From positions 744,001 through 808,000 of the forward strand of contig JADJLT010000006.1 in assembly GCA_016709965.1 (NCBI GenBank): DNA of 64,000 nucleotides. The letters run 5' to 3'. The DNA is from Betaproteobacteria bacterium (GTDB taxonomy: Bacteria; Pseudomonadota; Gammaproteobacteria; Burkholderiales; Rhodocyclaceae). How positions within the stretch are numbered: the stretch's first letter is position 1; each line of letters opens with the position of its first letter. A program made the position numbers and the translations under genes. Under the pieces are notes generated by a model. That model had not been told where the DNA came from and did no database searches. It saw only the letters and a list, made by a program, of their open reading frames with translations. This document shows positions 26,238 through 34,095 of the stretch, one piece after another.

Positions 26238-27016
26238 GCCAGCTCCCTGTTGATGGTGGTTAGGTCGGGCACATCGTTGTCCCATTCGAGAAGGATCGCC
26301 TTGTTGTATTTTTGAGCCAGCATGCGGGTGGCAGTGGCTGTATCGGCTTCGACCGGTTGGCTGTGGGTGTCCATGTAAAGGCCGAAGCGGTCGTCGAACT
26401 CGTGGCCGGCTACATGCAGATAGCTGGCCCGCTGGCAATCGATTTGCGACAGGAATTGATCTATCGTCGCTTTGCCGTGGTTCTTGTCATTGACACGAAT
26501 ATTGTTGACGTCGAGAAGGATGTCGCAATCAGCACGCTCGGCGACGCGGGCGAGAAACTCCGCCTCGGACAGGTCGCCGACATTGGTGTAGTAAGTTGTG
26601 TTCTCGACACCGATCCGGCGTCCCAGAACATCCTGTACGCTGCGAATCCGGTCGCTGACGCGTATGACCTCCGCCTCGGTGAAGGGAATGGGGAACAGGT
26701 CATACAATTGGTGCGCGTCGCCACTGGCGGCGAGATGATCAGAATAGTAGCTAGTCCCGAGGTCATCAATCAGCTCTCGAACCGATCGTAGAAAATCCTG
26801 ACCAATTTCTCCGTGCCCGCCCAGATTAAGAGACACGCCATGCAACTGGATGGGCCGGCCGATTTCGAGCAAGCGGTAGAGCGGTGCCCGATCCCGCCGG
26901 ATCCAGTTTTCGGGGGCGACCTCGAAAAAGTCGGCCTTGATGGCTGCAGGTTCCCAGTCCAGCATTTCGCTGCGGAACCCCAGACCAATCCTCGTGGCCA
27001 CCCCCGTATTCCTCAT
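26210..27016 (-). CDS. MNIO-family (DUF692) peptide-modifying enzyme, BufB/HvfB type
   Basis: 268 residues from ATG 27016; the frame is open farther upstream but overlaps the precursor gene. MNIO enzymes use a cluster of two or three iron ions to change Cys (or Asp/Asn) side chains of ribosomal peptides. Conserved metal-site segments are present in order: RIGLGFRSEM, DFFEVAPENW, LHGVSLNLGG, YYSDHLA, IGVENTTYY, DILLDVNNIRVN, SYLHVAGHEF and LLEWDNDVP. These hold the His, Asp, Glu and Asn ligands expected for an active enzyme. The Cys-rich precursor lies directly upstream (13-base gap) and the DUF2063 partner directly downstream, the order of bufferin and HvfABC clusters. Cytosolic. The product is inference: modified Cys (for example thiooxazole or similar) for metal binding. 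Confidence 0.9.
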   Translation of the reverse strand: MRNTGVATRIGLGFRSEMLDWEPAAIKADFFEVAPENWIRRDRAPLYRLLEIGRPIQLHGVSLNLGGHGEIGQDFLRSVRELIDDLGTSYYSDHLAASGDAHQLYDLFPIPFTEAEVIRVSDRIRSVQDVLGRRIGVENTTYYTNVGDLSEAEFLARVAERADCDILLDVNNIRVNDKNHGKATIDQFLSQIDCQRASYLHVAGHEFDDRFGLYMDTHSQPVEADTATATRMLAQKYNKAILLEWDNDVPDLTTINRELACLRNSSIM

Positions 27017-27029
27017 GACTTGCAGTGCC

Positions 27030-27287
27030 TTACTTCTTGCTGCAGCTGGCGTCTTTTTTCGAGCAACTGGCTTCTTTCTTAGAGCAAGATGCCTCTTTCT
27101 TGGAACAACTGGCCTCCTTCTTCGAGCACGAAGCATCTTTTTTCGAGCATTTGGCATCGGCCGCGCTCATCTGTTCCTTCTTGGCGCATTTACTGTTGGC
27201 ACCGCAGGACTTGTTGGCCTCACCGGCTACGACGGTGGTGGTGGCGACGATGGTTACGGCCAGGGCGGCCAGGGTCTTCAGATTCAT
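27030..27287 (-). CDS. Heptad-Cys-repeat precursor peptide of the MNIO cluster (BufA/HvfA-like)
   Basis: 85 residues from ATG 27287. The AAGGA site is six bases before this ATG and directly abuts the in-frame ATG at 27293, which rules out the latter. The first 22 residues form a Sec signal peptide (MNLKTLAALAVTIVATTTVVAG). Eight cysteines follow at positions 28, 34, 47, 54, 61, 68, 75 and 82. The last six are exactly seven residues apart in the repeat C-S-K-K-(D/E)-A-S. Known families of this operon type have an exported Cys-rich peptide modified by the MNIO enzyme; bufferins bind copper. The repeat is unlike the EGKCG repeat of HvfA. Copper or other metal binding is inference. Confidence 0.8.
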   Translation of the reverse strand: MNLKTLAALAVTIVATTTVVAGEANKSCGANSKCAKKEQMSAADAKCSKKDASCSKKEASCSKKEASCSKKEASCSKKDASCSKK

Positions 27288-27332
27288 TATCATTCCTTAT
27301 CTTGGGTGTGTAGGTTTGGGAAAAACGGGAAA

Positions 27333-27860
27333 TCAACGAGCGGTGTAGAAAACGTAGTCGGCCTGGTAGGCGACCTTCATTTCCTGGCCGGCGCTGGCGG
27401 TGTCGCAGACCTTGGACGGGGCAGCACCACCGACCGTATTAAGGCGCTGGATATAGCTCACGCCGGTCATGGCACCGTCGCCGGTGGCCGGATTGGCCTT
27501 GACCAGTTGCAACGGCAGGTTGCCTGCCGAGTTGGGCGCCACTGCGACCTGTTTGCCGGTGACCTTGGAGCCGTCCTTGCTCTCCCAGGTCGGGCCACCG
27601 TAATACTTGCCGACTTCTTTCTTGCCGGCGTCATAGAGGGTTGCGGCGGGAACCACGAAGGTCCAGGCATAACTGCCAGGCTGATCAGCCTTTTCGCGGC
27701 AGGCGTAGGTGACCTCGCCGATCCCCACCGTCCAGGCTTTCTGGACATGAGCATCGGGAACGCGGACCTGCTCGGGCAGGGACATGTTGTCGACATTGGC
27801 AAATGCTGCGGAGGCGGTTGCCAGGATGGAAACTGAAACTGCAGTGCGCAGTGCTTGCAT
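27333..27860 (-). CDS. Secreted DUF3455-family protein
   Basis: 175 residues with a signal peptide (MQALRTAVSVSILATASAAFA). PEQVRVPDAH, GIGEVTYACREKADQPGSYAWTFVVPAATLYDAGKKEVGKYYGGPTWES and the GVSYIQRLNTVGGAAPSKVCDTASAGQEMKVAYQADYVFY end match DUF3455 proteins as I recall them. Two cysteines (YAC, VCD) may form a disulfide. Function unknown; relatives occur in fungi and bacteria. It is upstream of the precursor on the same strand with a 45-base gap, so it may share the transcript with the MNIO cluster and may be a partner in the periplasm. That link is inference. Confidence 0.75.
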   Translation of the reverse strand: MQALRTAVSVSILATASAAFANVDNMSLPEQVRVPDAHVQKAWTVGIGEVTYACREKADQPGSYAWTFVVPAATLYDAGKKEVGKYYGGPTWESKDGSKVTGKQVAVAPNSAGNLPLQLVKANPATGDGAMTGVSYIQRLNTVGGAAPSKVCDTASAGQEMKVAYQADYVFYTAR

Positions 27861-28023
27861 GACTTTCTCCTTGTCCGTGATGGATGGGTTGGGGGAGCAA
27901 AATGTCAGCTCCTGTCATGCATTACGCAGGCTTGAAAAATCCGGATGCAGAGAATTGAAAATATTTTTCCAGTCGAATGCCAACACCGACGAGTGGACGA
28001 TTTGATATTCGGTTTTTGCAGAC

Positions 28024-28049
28024 AAAAAAACGGAACCCGCAGGTTCCGT
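28024..28049 (-). terminator. Terminator of cysDN
   Basis: Read on the minus strand, ACGGAACC-TGCG-GGTTCCGT is followed by a run of seven Ts, about 27 bases after the cysN stop. Confidence 0.9.
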
Positions 28050-28075
28050 CTTGTCTGGTGGATCAGCTCAGTGAG

Positions 28076-29344
28076 CTACAGGATCATCCCTGCACCAACG
28101 GTGTTGTTGTTGCTTTCGTCGATGATGATGAAAGCGCCCGTGCCGCGGTTTTCCAGGTAGGGGTCGGCGAACAGCGGTTGGGCCAGCTTGAAGGTGACTT
28201 GCGCGATGTCGTTCATCGCAAGCTTTTCGGCCGGGACTTTTTCCAGGGTGTTGACGTCGAGGCGATGGTCGATGGCGGCCAGTTTGGCTTTCGAGTCGCG
28301 CGTTGTGTGGCGTATCAGATAGGTGCGGGCGCGGTCCATCGGCGCTTCGGCCATCCAGCAGACGGTGGCTTCGATCTGCTTTACCGCCGCCGGGACTTCG
28401 CTCGATTTGACGATCATGTCGCCACGCGAGGTGTCGATTTCATCGGCCAGCAGCAGGGTGATGGATTGTTCGCAGAAGGCTTCGCCGATATCGACGCCGC
28501 CGATTTGTACGGCCTTGACGGTCGACTCGCGGCCAGAAGGCAAGACGGTGACGGCATCGCCGACCTTGATTGAGCCGGCTTCGACGCGGCCCATGAAGCC
28601 ACGGTAGTCATGCAGTTCCGGATTGGCCGAATCCTGCGGGCGGCAGACGTACTGGACAGGGAAACGGAACTTCTCGGTGTGTTCGGTATGGGCGGCCGGG
28701 GCAACTTCCAGCATTTCGAGCAGGGTCGGGCCTTCGTACCAGTTCAGCTTGTCGCCACGGTCCACGATCATGTCGCCATTGAGCGCCGAGAGCGGGATGA
28801 AGCGGATGTCTTCGATGCCGACCTTGGCGGCGAATTCGAGGTATTCACCCTTGATGCGCTCGTAGGTTTCTTGCGAGTAATCGGCGAGGTCCATCTTGTT
28901 GATGGCGACGATCAGGTGCGGAATGCCGACCAGCGACGCCAATTTGGAGTGGCGGCGGGTCTGGGTCAGAACGCCCTTGCGCGCATCGATTAGGATGATG
29001 GCGAGGTTGGCGGTCGAGGCGGCGGTGACCATGTTGCGGGTGTACTGCTCGTGGCCCGGCGCGTCGGCGATGATGTACTTGCGCGTGCCGGTGCTGAAAT
29101 AGCGGTAGGCGACGTCGATAGTGATGCCCTGTTCGCGCTCGGCTTGCAGGCCATCGGTAAGCAACGACAGGTCGACCGCGCCCATGCCGCGCTTTTCAGA
29201 TGTCTTGGTGATCGCGGACAGCGTATCGGCCAGAATGGTCTTGGTGTCGAACAGCAGGCGGCCGATCAGCGTGCTCTTGCCGTCATCAACGCTGCCGCAG
29301 GTCAAAAAGCGCAGCAGGCCGTGATCTTCAACTTGGGCGGTCAT
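28076..29344 (-). CDS. cysN: Sulfate adenylyltransferase subunit 1 (GTPase)
   Basis: 422 residues. CysN is the GTPase subunit of ATP sulfurylase; GTP hydrolysis drives formation of adenosine 5'-phosphosulfate from sulfate and ATP. The G domain has G1 TCGSVDDGKSTLIGRLL, G3 DAPGHEQYTRN and G4 AINKMDLADY. Two beta-barrel domains follow. Length fits CysN without a fused APS kinase (CysC), which would add about 200 residues. Its ATG overlaps the cysD stop by one base (ATGA), so translation is coupled. Confidence 0.96.
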   Translation of the reverse strand: MTAQVEDHGLLRFLTCGSVDDGKSTLIGRLLFDTKTILADTLSAITKTSEKRGMGAVDLSLLTDGLQAEREQGITIDVAYRYFSTGTRKYIIADAPGHEQYTRNMVTAASTANLAIILIDARKGVLTQTRRHSKLASLVGIPHLIVAINKMDLADYSQETYERIKGEYLEFAAKVGIEDIRFIPLSALNGDMIVDRGDKLNWYEGPTLLEMLEVAPAAHTEHTEKFRFPVQYVCRPQDSANPELHDYRGFMGRVEAGSIKVGDAVTVLPSGRESTVKAVQIGGVDIGEAFCEQSITLLLADEIDTSRGDMIVKSSEVPAAVKQIEATVCWMAEAPMDRARTYLIRHTTRDSKAKLAAIDHRLDVNTLEKVPAEKLAMNDIAQVTFKLAQPLFADPYLENRGTGAFIIIDESNNNTVGAGMIL

Positions 29345-30273
29345 CAGAAGTAACCCTCTTTTTTGCGTTGTTCCATGGAGGCGTCGCTGGTCTGGTCATC
29401 CAGACGGGTAGCGCCGCGCTCGGTGATGGTGGTGGTGGCGGTTTCGAGAACGATTTTCTCGACGGTGTCGGCATCGGACTCTACCGGCGCCGTGCAGGAA
29501 ATGTCCCCAACGGTACGGAAGCGCACCAGCAGGTCGATGATTTCTTCACCGGCACGTGACGGGTTGGCGACTTCGCCGGAAACCAGGGGGACGTTGACTG
29601 GCACGATGGCGCCTTGGCGCATGACGACCGGACGCTTGTGGGCGAAGTAGATGTTCGGCAGTTCGAGACCTTCGCGCTCGATGTATTGCCAGACGTCCAT
29701 TTCCGTCCAGTTCGAGATCGGGAAGGCGCGGATGTTTTCGCCCTTGTGGCTGCGGGCGTTGTATAGGCTCCACAGTTCCGGGCGCTGATTCTTCGGATCC
29801 CACTGACCGAATTCGTCGCGGAAGCTGAAGATGCGTTCCTTGGCGCGGGCCTTTTCTTCATCGCGGCGGGCGCCGCCGATGCAGGCGTCGAAACCGAATT
29901 CCTCGATGGCTTCGAGCAGCGTTACTGACTGGTGCTTGTTGCGCGATTCGCCTTCGTGCTTCAGTACAACGGTGCCGCGCTTCATGGAGTCTTCGACTGA
30001 ACGCACGATCAGGCGCTCGCCCAATTCGGCGGCGCGCTTGTCGCGGAAGGCGACGACTTCCTTGTAATTGTGGCCGGTGTCGATGTGCATCAGCGGGAAA
30101 GGGAACTTGCCCGGGCGGAAGGCCTTCTCGGCCAGGCGCAGCATGCAGATCGAGTCCTTTCCGCCGGAAAACAGCAGCACCGGGTTGGAACACTGGCCGG
30201 CCACTTCGCGCATGATGTGGATGGCTTCGGCTTCGAGCCAGTCGAGGTGAGAAAGTGTGTTGCGTTGGGTCAT
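29344..30273 (-). CDS. cysD: Sulfate adenylyltransferase subunit 2
   Basis: 309 residues from ATG 30273; the open frame begins farther upstream but MTQRNTLSHLDWLEAEAIHIMREVAGQ is the standard CysD start. The catalytic PP-loop is LFSGGKDSICML, followed by FPLMHIDTGHNYKEVVAFRD and the conserved GGARRDEEKARAKERIFSFRDEFGQWDP. With CysN it activates sulfate in assimilation. The C-terminus RLDDQTSDASMEQRKKEGYF is also typical. The promoter should lie in the 198-base gap shared with the divergent sodC. Confidence 0.97.
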   Translation of the reverse strand: MTQRNTLSHLDWLEAEAIHIMREVAGQCSNPVLLFSGGKDSICMLRLAEKAFRPGKFPFPLMHIDTGHNYKEVVAFRDKRAAELGERLIVRSVEDSMKRGTVVLKHEGESRNKHQSVTLLEAIEEFGFDACIGGARRDEEKARAKERIFSFRDEFGQWDPKNQRPELWSLYNARSHKGENIRAFPISNWTEMDVWQYIEREGLELPNIYFAHKRPVVMRQGAIVPVNVPLVSGEVANPSRAGEEIIDLLVRFRTVGDISCTAPVESDADTVEKIVLETATTTITERGATRLDDQTSDASMEQRKKEGYF

Positions 30274-30338
30274 GCTGGGTAATCCACGGGGATTGTCGAA
30301 TGGGCGGCATTGTAGCAAGTCCCTAATATTCTTTTAAG

Positions 30339-30357
30339 AACAAGTGCGCATCTTGTT
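30339..30357. promoter_or_regulatory. Imperfect palindrome between cysD and sodC
   Basis: AACAAGTGCGCATCTTGTT has matching outer arms AACAAG and CTTGTT. It lies about 65 bases from the cysD start and 115 from the sodC start. It may be an operator; no regulator can be named from the sequence. Confidence 0.35.
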
Positions 30358-30471
30358 ATTTCAAATTGTTATAAAACAATCCGGTGCCATGTTGAACGTT
30401 CATCCGGTACATTGGTCTGGCTTTGTAACAGTGTGTATTCCTGTCCCTTAACGCTTTTGTCGGAGAACTTC

Positions 30472-30990
30472 ATGATTCCACGTCTGGGTATTGCTGTAGG
30501 TGCATTTTCTGCCATCTTGCTGAGTGCTTGTGCAACATCAATAGGCGGCCCTTCGGCGAGTGCCGATCTCGCTGCCAAGTCGGGAAGCATGGTGTCCGGG
30601 AAGGTGAATTTCAGCGAAGCCCATGGCAAGTTGCGGGTTGAGGCGATGGTCAGCGGGCTGACACCCGGTGAGCATGGTTTCCACGTGCATGATGTGGGTG
30701 ACTGCAGCGCACCGGATGCGACCAGCGCCAAAGGCCATTTCAATCCGACCGCCAAAGCCCACGGCCATCACGACAGCGCAGAGCACCATGGTGGCGATAT
30801 GCCCAATCTGGTGGCAGACGCCAGCGGTACGGCCAAATACAGCGCGGAAGTCAGTGGCCTGACCCTGAGCGGACCAACCGGCGTGGTGGGTCGCAGTGTG
30901 GTAATTCATGCCGATCCGGATGACTACAAGTCGCAGCCGGCCGGCAATTCCGGCAAGCGCGTGGCTTGTGGCGTCATAGCAGCCCATTGA
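30472..30990 (+). CDS. sodC: Superoxide dismutase [Cu-Zn], lipoprotein
   Basis: 172 residues from ATG 30472 (GTCGGAG upstream). Signal with lipobox LLSAC at about residue 20, so probably attached to a membrane facing the periplasm. The Cu/Zn site is complete: GFHVHDVGDC (two Cu His and the disulfide Cys), GHFNP (bridging His), HHGGDMPN (Zn His and Asp region) and VVIHADPDDY (Cu His). The disulfide partner is in RVACGVI. The insert KAHGHHDSAEHHGG is His-rich and could help bind metal, as the His-rich parts of some periplasmic SodC proteins do. It removes superoxide in the periplasm. Confidence 0.95.
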   Translation: MIPRLGIAVGAFSAILLSACATSIGGPSASADLAAKSGSMVSGKVNFSEAHGKLRVEAMVSGLTPGEHGFHVHDVGDCSAPDATSAKGHFNPTAKAHGHHDSAEHHGGDMPNLVADASGTAKYSAEVSGLTLSGPTGVVGRSVVIHADPDDYKSQPAGNSGKRVACGVIAAH

Positions 30991-31008
30991 AAACCTGATC
31001 AGGCCAAT

Positions 31009-31046
31009 ATTTCATTTTTGGCCGTTTTTTCCGGTTGACCGTGGCA
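31009..31046 (+). repeat. Dispersed repeat, copy 3
   Basis: ATTTCATTTTTGGCCG then TTTTTTCCGGTTGACCGTGG. It is 19 bases after the sodC stop. The 299 bases from 30991 to 31289 otherwise hold only the region before the phosphoesterase gene; I see no gene or clear promoter there. Confidence 0.8.
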
Positions 31047-31289
31047 GGCAGTGATTGGATGGAATTGAGAGTTGTTCTTCAGATTTTCTGGAGAGCGGCT
31101 CTTTTCAATTTGCGAGTCGGTTAGCAGTGTCTCGGAATAGTTTTTGACGGTGCTTCACTGTCATCACCCGGTCATCTAAAAAGCGAATTCTTCGGGTTGG
31201 CAATTTCGATTGTCGTTTCGGCGCTCTTCCGTGCTTCTCCATTCAGGAAGATGGGCGCCGTTCTTCCCTAATCCCTGGAGAATTCACCC

Positions 31290-32435
31290 GTGCAAAAATT
31301 TATCCTCCCCATGTTGCTGGGGGCCAGCGTGCTTGCTGCTGCGACGACAGCCCAAGCCGACGAGTCTCATCGCCGCGACGGCGCCCTGAATATCGCCGTC
31401 ATCGGCGATACGCCGTATGGCCTGAAAGACAGCGATACTATCCAGTTCAAGGCGACCCCGGCCTTCATCAATGCCATCAATGCCGATACCGATGTCTCGC
31501 TCGTCCTTCACCTTGGTGACATCCATTCTGGTAAGCAGACCTGTTCCTATGCCTATAACCAGTCGATTTACGACATGTGGACCAGCGCACCGGGCTTCAA
31601 GTCACCCATGATTTATACGCCGGGTGACAACGAGTGGACCGACTGCCACAAGCCGAAGGAGGGTGGTCTCGATCCCTTGACCAACCTCGGCTATGTGCGT
31701 GACATCTTCTTCCCGGTCGCCGGTAACGCGATTGCTGTCGACAAGCCCTTGCTGTCCCAGGCTCAGTCGTTTGATGCCAATTTCCCGAGCGATGTCGAGT
31801 TTGTCGAGAACGTGATGTGGGAGCAATCAGGTGTTGTCTTCGTCACCCTGAATGTACCGGGCGGCTCGAACAACGATGAAGATAACTGGTACGGTGCCGC
31901 CCGGACGCCGGAACAGACTGCCGAAGTCCTCAAGCGCACGAGCGCCGACCTGCGCTGGCTGGACAAGGCCTTCGCGCTGGCCAAGACCAGTCATGCCCGC
32001 GCCGTGCTGATCCAGTTGCAGGCCGACATGTGGGATCTGGACGGCACCAGTCCGCAAGACCTGCACATCGCCAACTACCGTCAGTTCATCGACAGCATCG
32101 CGCTCAACGCCACGAACTTCGGCAAGCCGGTACTGCTGATGAACGGTGACTCGCACGGCTACCGTTCGGACAATCCGCTGGTCAAGGGCGCGCCCTGCCT
32201 GACGGAATCCGGCGCCAGCGAAGTGGCCTGCAGCAACGACGCCTACGAGTCGCATGCCAACGGTTACCACGTGCCGAACTTCCACCGCATCGTGGTCCAT
32301 GGCAGCGTTGCGCCGATGGAATGGCTGAAGCTCAGCGTCAAGCCGGGTGATAGCGAAGGCCGTTCCAAAGCGAACAGCTTCGGGCCGTTCAGCTGGCAGC
32401 GCAAAATCACCGCCCTGGGCAATCCTGCGCCCTGA
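31290..32435 (+). CDS. Secreted calcineurin-like metallophosphoesterase
   Basis: 381 residues starting with GTG at 31290 (CTGGAG 9 bases before). Signal peptide ILPMLLGASVLAAATTAQA. Metallophosphoesterase motifs are visible: AVIGDTPYG (first Asp), VLHLGDIHSG (Asp and His), YTPGDNEWTDCH (Asn and metal), and the C-terminal NGDSHGY (His). LIQLQADMWDLDG takes the place of the usual histidine motif, so one metal ligand may differ. The substrate is unknown; the size and pattern fit an extracellular phosphoesterase. It lies alone after sodC and convergent to fumC. Confidence 0.82.
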   Translation: MQKFILPMLLGASVLAAATTAQADESHRRDGALNIAVIGDTPYGLKDSDTIQFKATPAFINAINADTDVSLVLHLGDIHSGKQTCSYAYNQSIYDMWTSAPGFKSPMIYTPGDNEWTDCHKPKEGGLDPLTNLGYVRDIFFPVAGNAIAVDKPLLSQAQSFDANFPSDVEFVENVMWEQSGVVFVTLNVPGGSNNDEDNWYGAARTPEQTAEVLKRTSADLRWLDKAFALAKTSHARAVLIQLQADMWDLDGTSPQDLHIANYRQFIDSIALNATNFGKPVLLMNGDSHGYRSDNPLVKGAPCLTESGASEVACSNDAYESHANGYHVPNFHRIVVHGSVAPMEWLKLSVKPGDSEGRSKANSFGPFSWQRKITALGNPAP

Positions 32436-32490
32436 TTGGATGGGTTGAGGCCAGCACCTGCGCTCCGTGCCGTGGCGGACTGCAGGTGCT

Positions 32491-32535
32491 TTTCAATATT
32501 TGAAATAACGCCGTTTTTTCCGGTTGACCGTAGCG
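32491..32535 (+). repeat. Dispersed repeat, copy 4
   Basis: TTTCAATATTTGAAATAACG then CCGTTTTTTCCGGTTGACCG and TAGC, between the convergent phosphoesterase and fumC genes. The left part has a short extra inverted segment, AATATTTGAAAT. Confidence 0.75.
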
Positions 32536-32571
32536 CTGGTCACAACATGCCGCAAATTGGAAAAACGCTGC

Positions 32572-33960
32572 TCAGCGCGTCGGGTGAATCATGTCGGCCG
32601 GCACCACCCAGCGATCGTAGTCTTCCGCCGAGACGTAGCCCAGTTTCAACGCGGCTTGCTTCAGGGTTGTCCCTTCCTTGTTCGCCAACTTGGCAATTTC
32701 GGCCGCCTTGTCGTAGCCGATATGCGGTGTAAGCGCAGTGACCAGCATCAGTGAACGTTCCATCTGCTCGCAAATGCGTTGGCGATGGGCGGTAATGCCG
32801 CTTGCGCAGTGACGTTCGAAGCTCGACATGCCGTCTGTCAGCAACCGCACACTTTGAAGGAAGTTGTGGGCGATCACCGGCTTGAACACATTGAGTTCGA
32901 AATTGCCGGCAGCGCCTGCGATGCCGATGGTCACATCGTTGCCCATGACTTGACAGCAAAGCATGGTTAGCGCCTCGCACTGGGTCGGATTGACCTTGCC
33001 GGGCATGATCGAGCTGCCCGGCTCGTTTTCCGGAATGCCGATTTCACCCAGCCCCGAACGCGGGCCGGAGGCCAGCCAGCGTATGTCGTTGGCGATTTTC
33101 ATCAAGGCCACCGCGAGCGTCTTCAGCGCCCCGTGCGCGGCCACCATGCCGTCGTGGGCAGCCAGTGCCGCGAATTTGTTGCTCGCGCTGGTGAAGGGCA
33201 GGCCGCTTCGTTCGGCCAGTTCTGCCGACACGCGCTGGCCGAATTCCGGATGCGTGTTCAGCCCGGTTCCAACGGCGGTACCGCCCACCGCCAGCGGGTA
33301 GAGCGACGACATGCTGCTGGCGATCCGCGATTCCACGTGCTGCAATTGCGCGACGTAACCGGAAAACTCCTGGCCGAGCGATAGCGGCGTCGCGTCCTGC
33401 AAATGGGTTCGGCCAATCTTGATGATCTCGGTAAACTCGGTCGACTTTTGGGCCAGCGTGGCAGTCAGAAGCCGGAGTGCCGGCAGCAGCTTCCGCTCGA
33501 CACCGATGGCCGAAGCGACATGCATGGCGGTCGGGAAAATGTCATTGGAAGACTGACCGAGATTGACCTGGTCGTTGGGATGAACGAGGCGGGTGTTGCC
33601 GCGTTGGCCGCCAAGCAGCTCTGAGGCGCGGTTGGCCAGCACCTCGTTCAAATTCATGTTGGTTTGCGTACCGGAGCCGGTCTGCCAGACCGACAGCGGG
33701 AATTCTTCAGCCAGCCGACCATCGCTGACCTCATCGGCGGCAAGAATGATCGCCGCGGCAATGTCGGGGTCGAGCAGGCCCAAGGCCCGATTGATGCTGG
33801 CGCCGGCTGCTTTGGTCATGGCCAGCGCGTGGATCAGTTCATCGGGCATGCGCTCGGTCGAAATCGCAAAGTGCTCCAGCGAGCGCTGGGTTTGTGCCCC
33901 CCAAAGACGTTCAGCTGCCACTTCGATGGTGCCGAACGAATCCTTCTCAAGACGTTTCAT
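32572..33960 (-). CDS. fumC: Fumarate hydratase class II
   Basis: 462 residues, normal for the class II, iron-free fumarase that converts fumarate and malate in the citric acid cycle. Signature segments are PLSVWQTGSGTQTNMNLNEV, VHPNDQVNLGQSSNDIFPTAMH, GRTHLQDATPLSLGQEFSGY, and the fumarase signature GSSIMPGKVNPTQCEALTML. The N-terminus DSFGTIEVAAERLWGAQTQRSLEHF is also typical. Single gene, convergent with the phosphoesterase gene across a copy of the dispersed repeat. Confidence 0.97.
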   Translation of the reverse strand: MKRLEKDSFGTIEVAAERLWGAQTQRSLEHFAISTERMPDELIHALAMTKAAGASINRALGLLDPDIAAAIILAADEVSDGRLAEEFPLSVWQTGSGTQTNMNLNEVLANRASELLGGQRGNTRLVHPNDQVNLGQSSNDIFPTAMHVASAIGVERKLLPALRLLTATLAQKSTEFTEIIKIGRTHLQDATPLSLGQEFSGYVAQLQHVESRIASSMSSLYPLAVGGTAVGTGLNTHPEFGQRVSAELAERSGLPFTSASNKFAALAAHDGMVAAHGALKTLAVALMKIANDIRWLASGPRSGLGEIGIPENEPGSSIMPGKVNPTQCEALTMLCCQVMGNDVTIGIAGAAGNFELNVFKPVIAHNFLQSVRLLTDGMSSFERHCASGITAHRQRICEQMERSLMLVTALTPHIGYDKAAEIAKLANKEGTTLKQAALKLGYVSAEDYDRWVVPADMIHPTR

Positions 33961-34095
33961 CTCGCCGTCCTTTGCTGCCCCGGCGAAGAGTCTCAGCCAA
34001 TAGCTTTAACTATCCAAGGCATGAAGGTTGGAGTCGAAGGATGGCGATTGGTTCGGTTGCAGGCCTTTCTTTAACGGAAATTTCTCAGCGCTAAA

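Noticed and set aside
26937..27836. Plus-strand 299-residue frame over the RiPP cluster
   Set aside because: Leu/Phe/Gly-rich antisense product of the Cys/Lys repeat; it has no start context, and the minus-strand genes explain the region.
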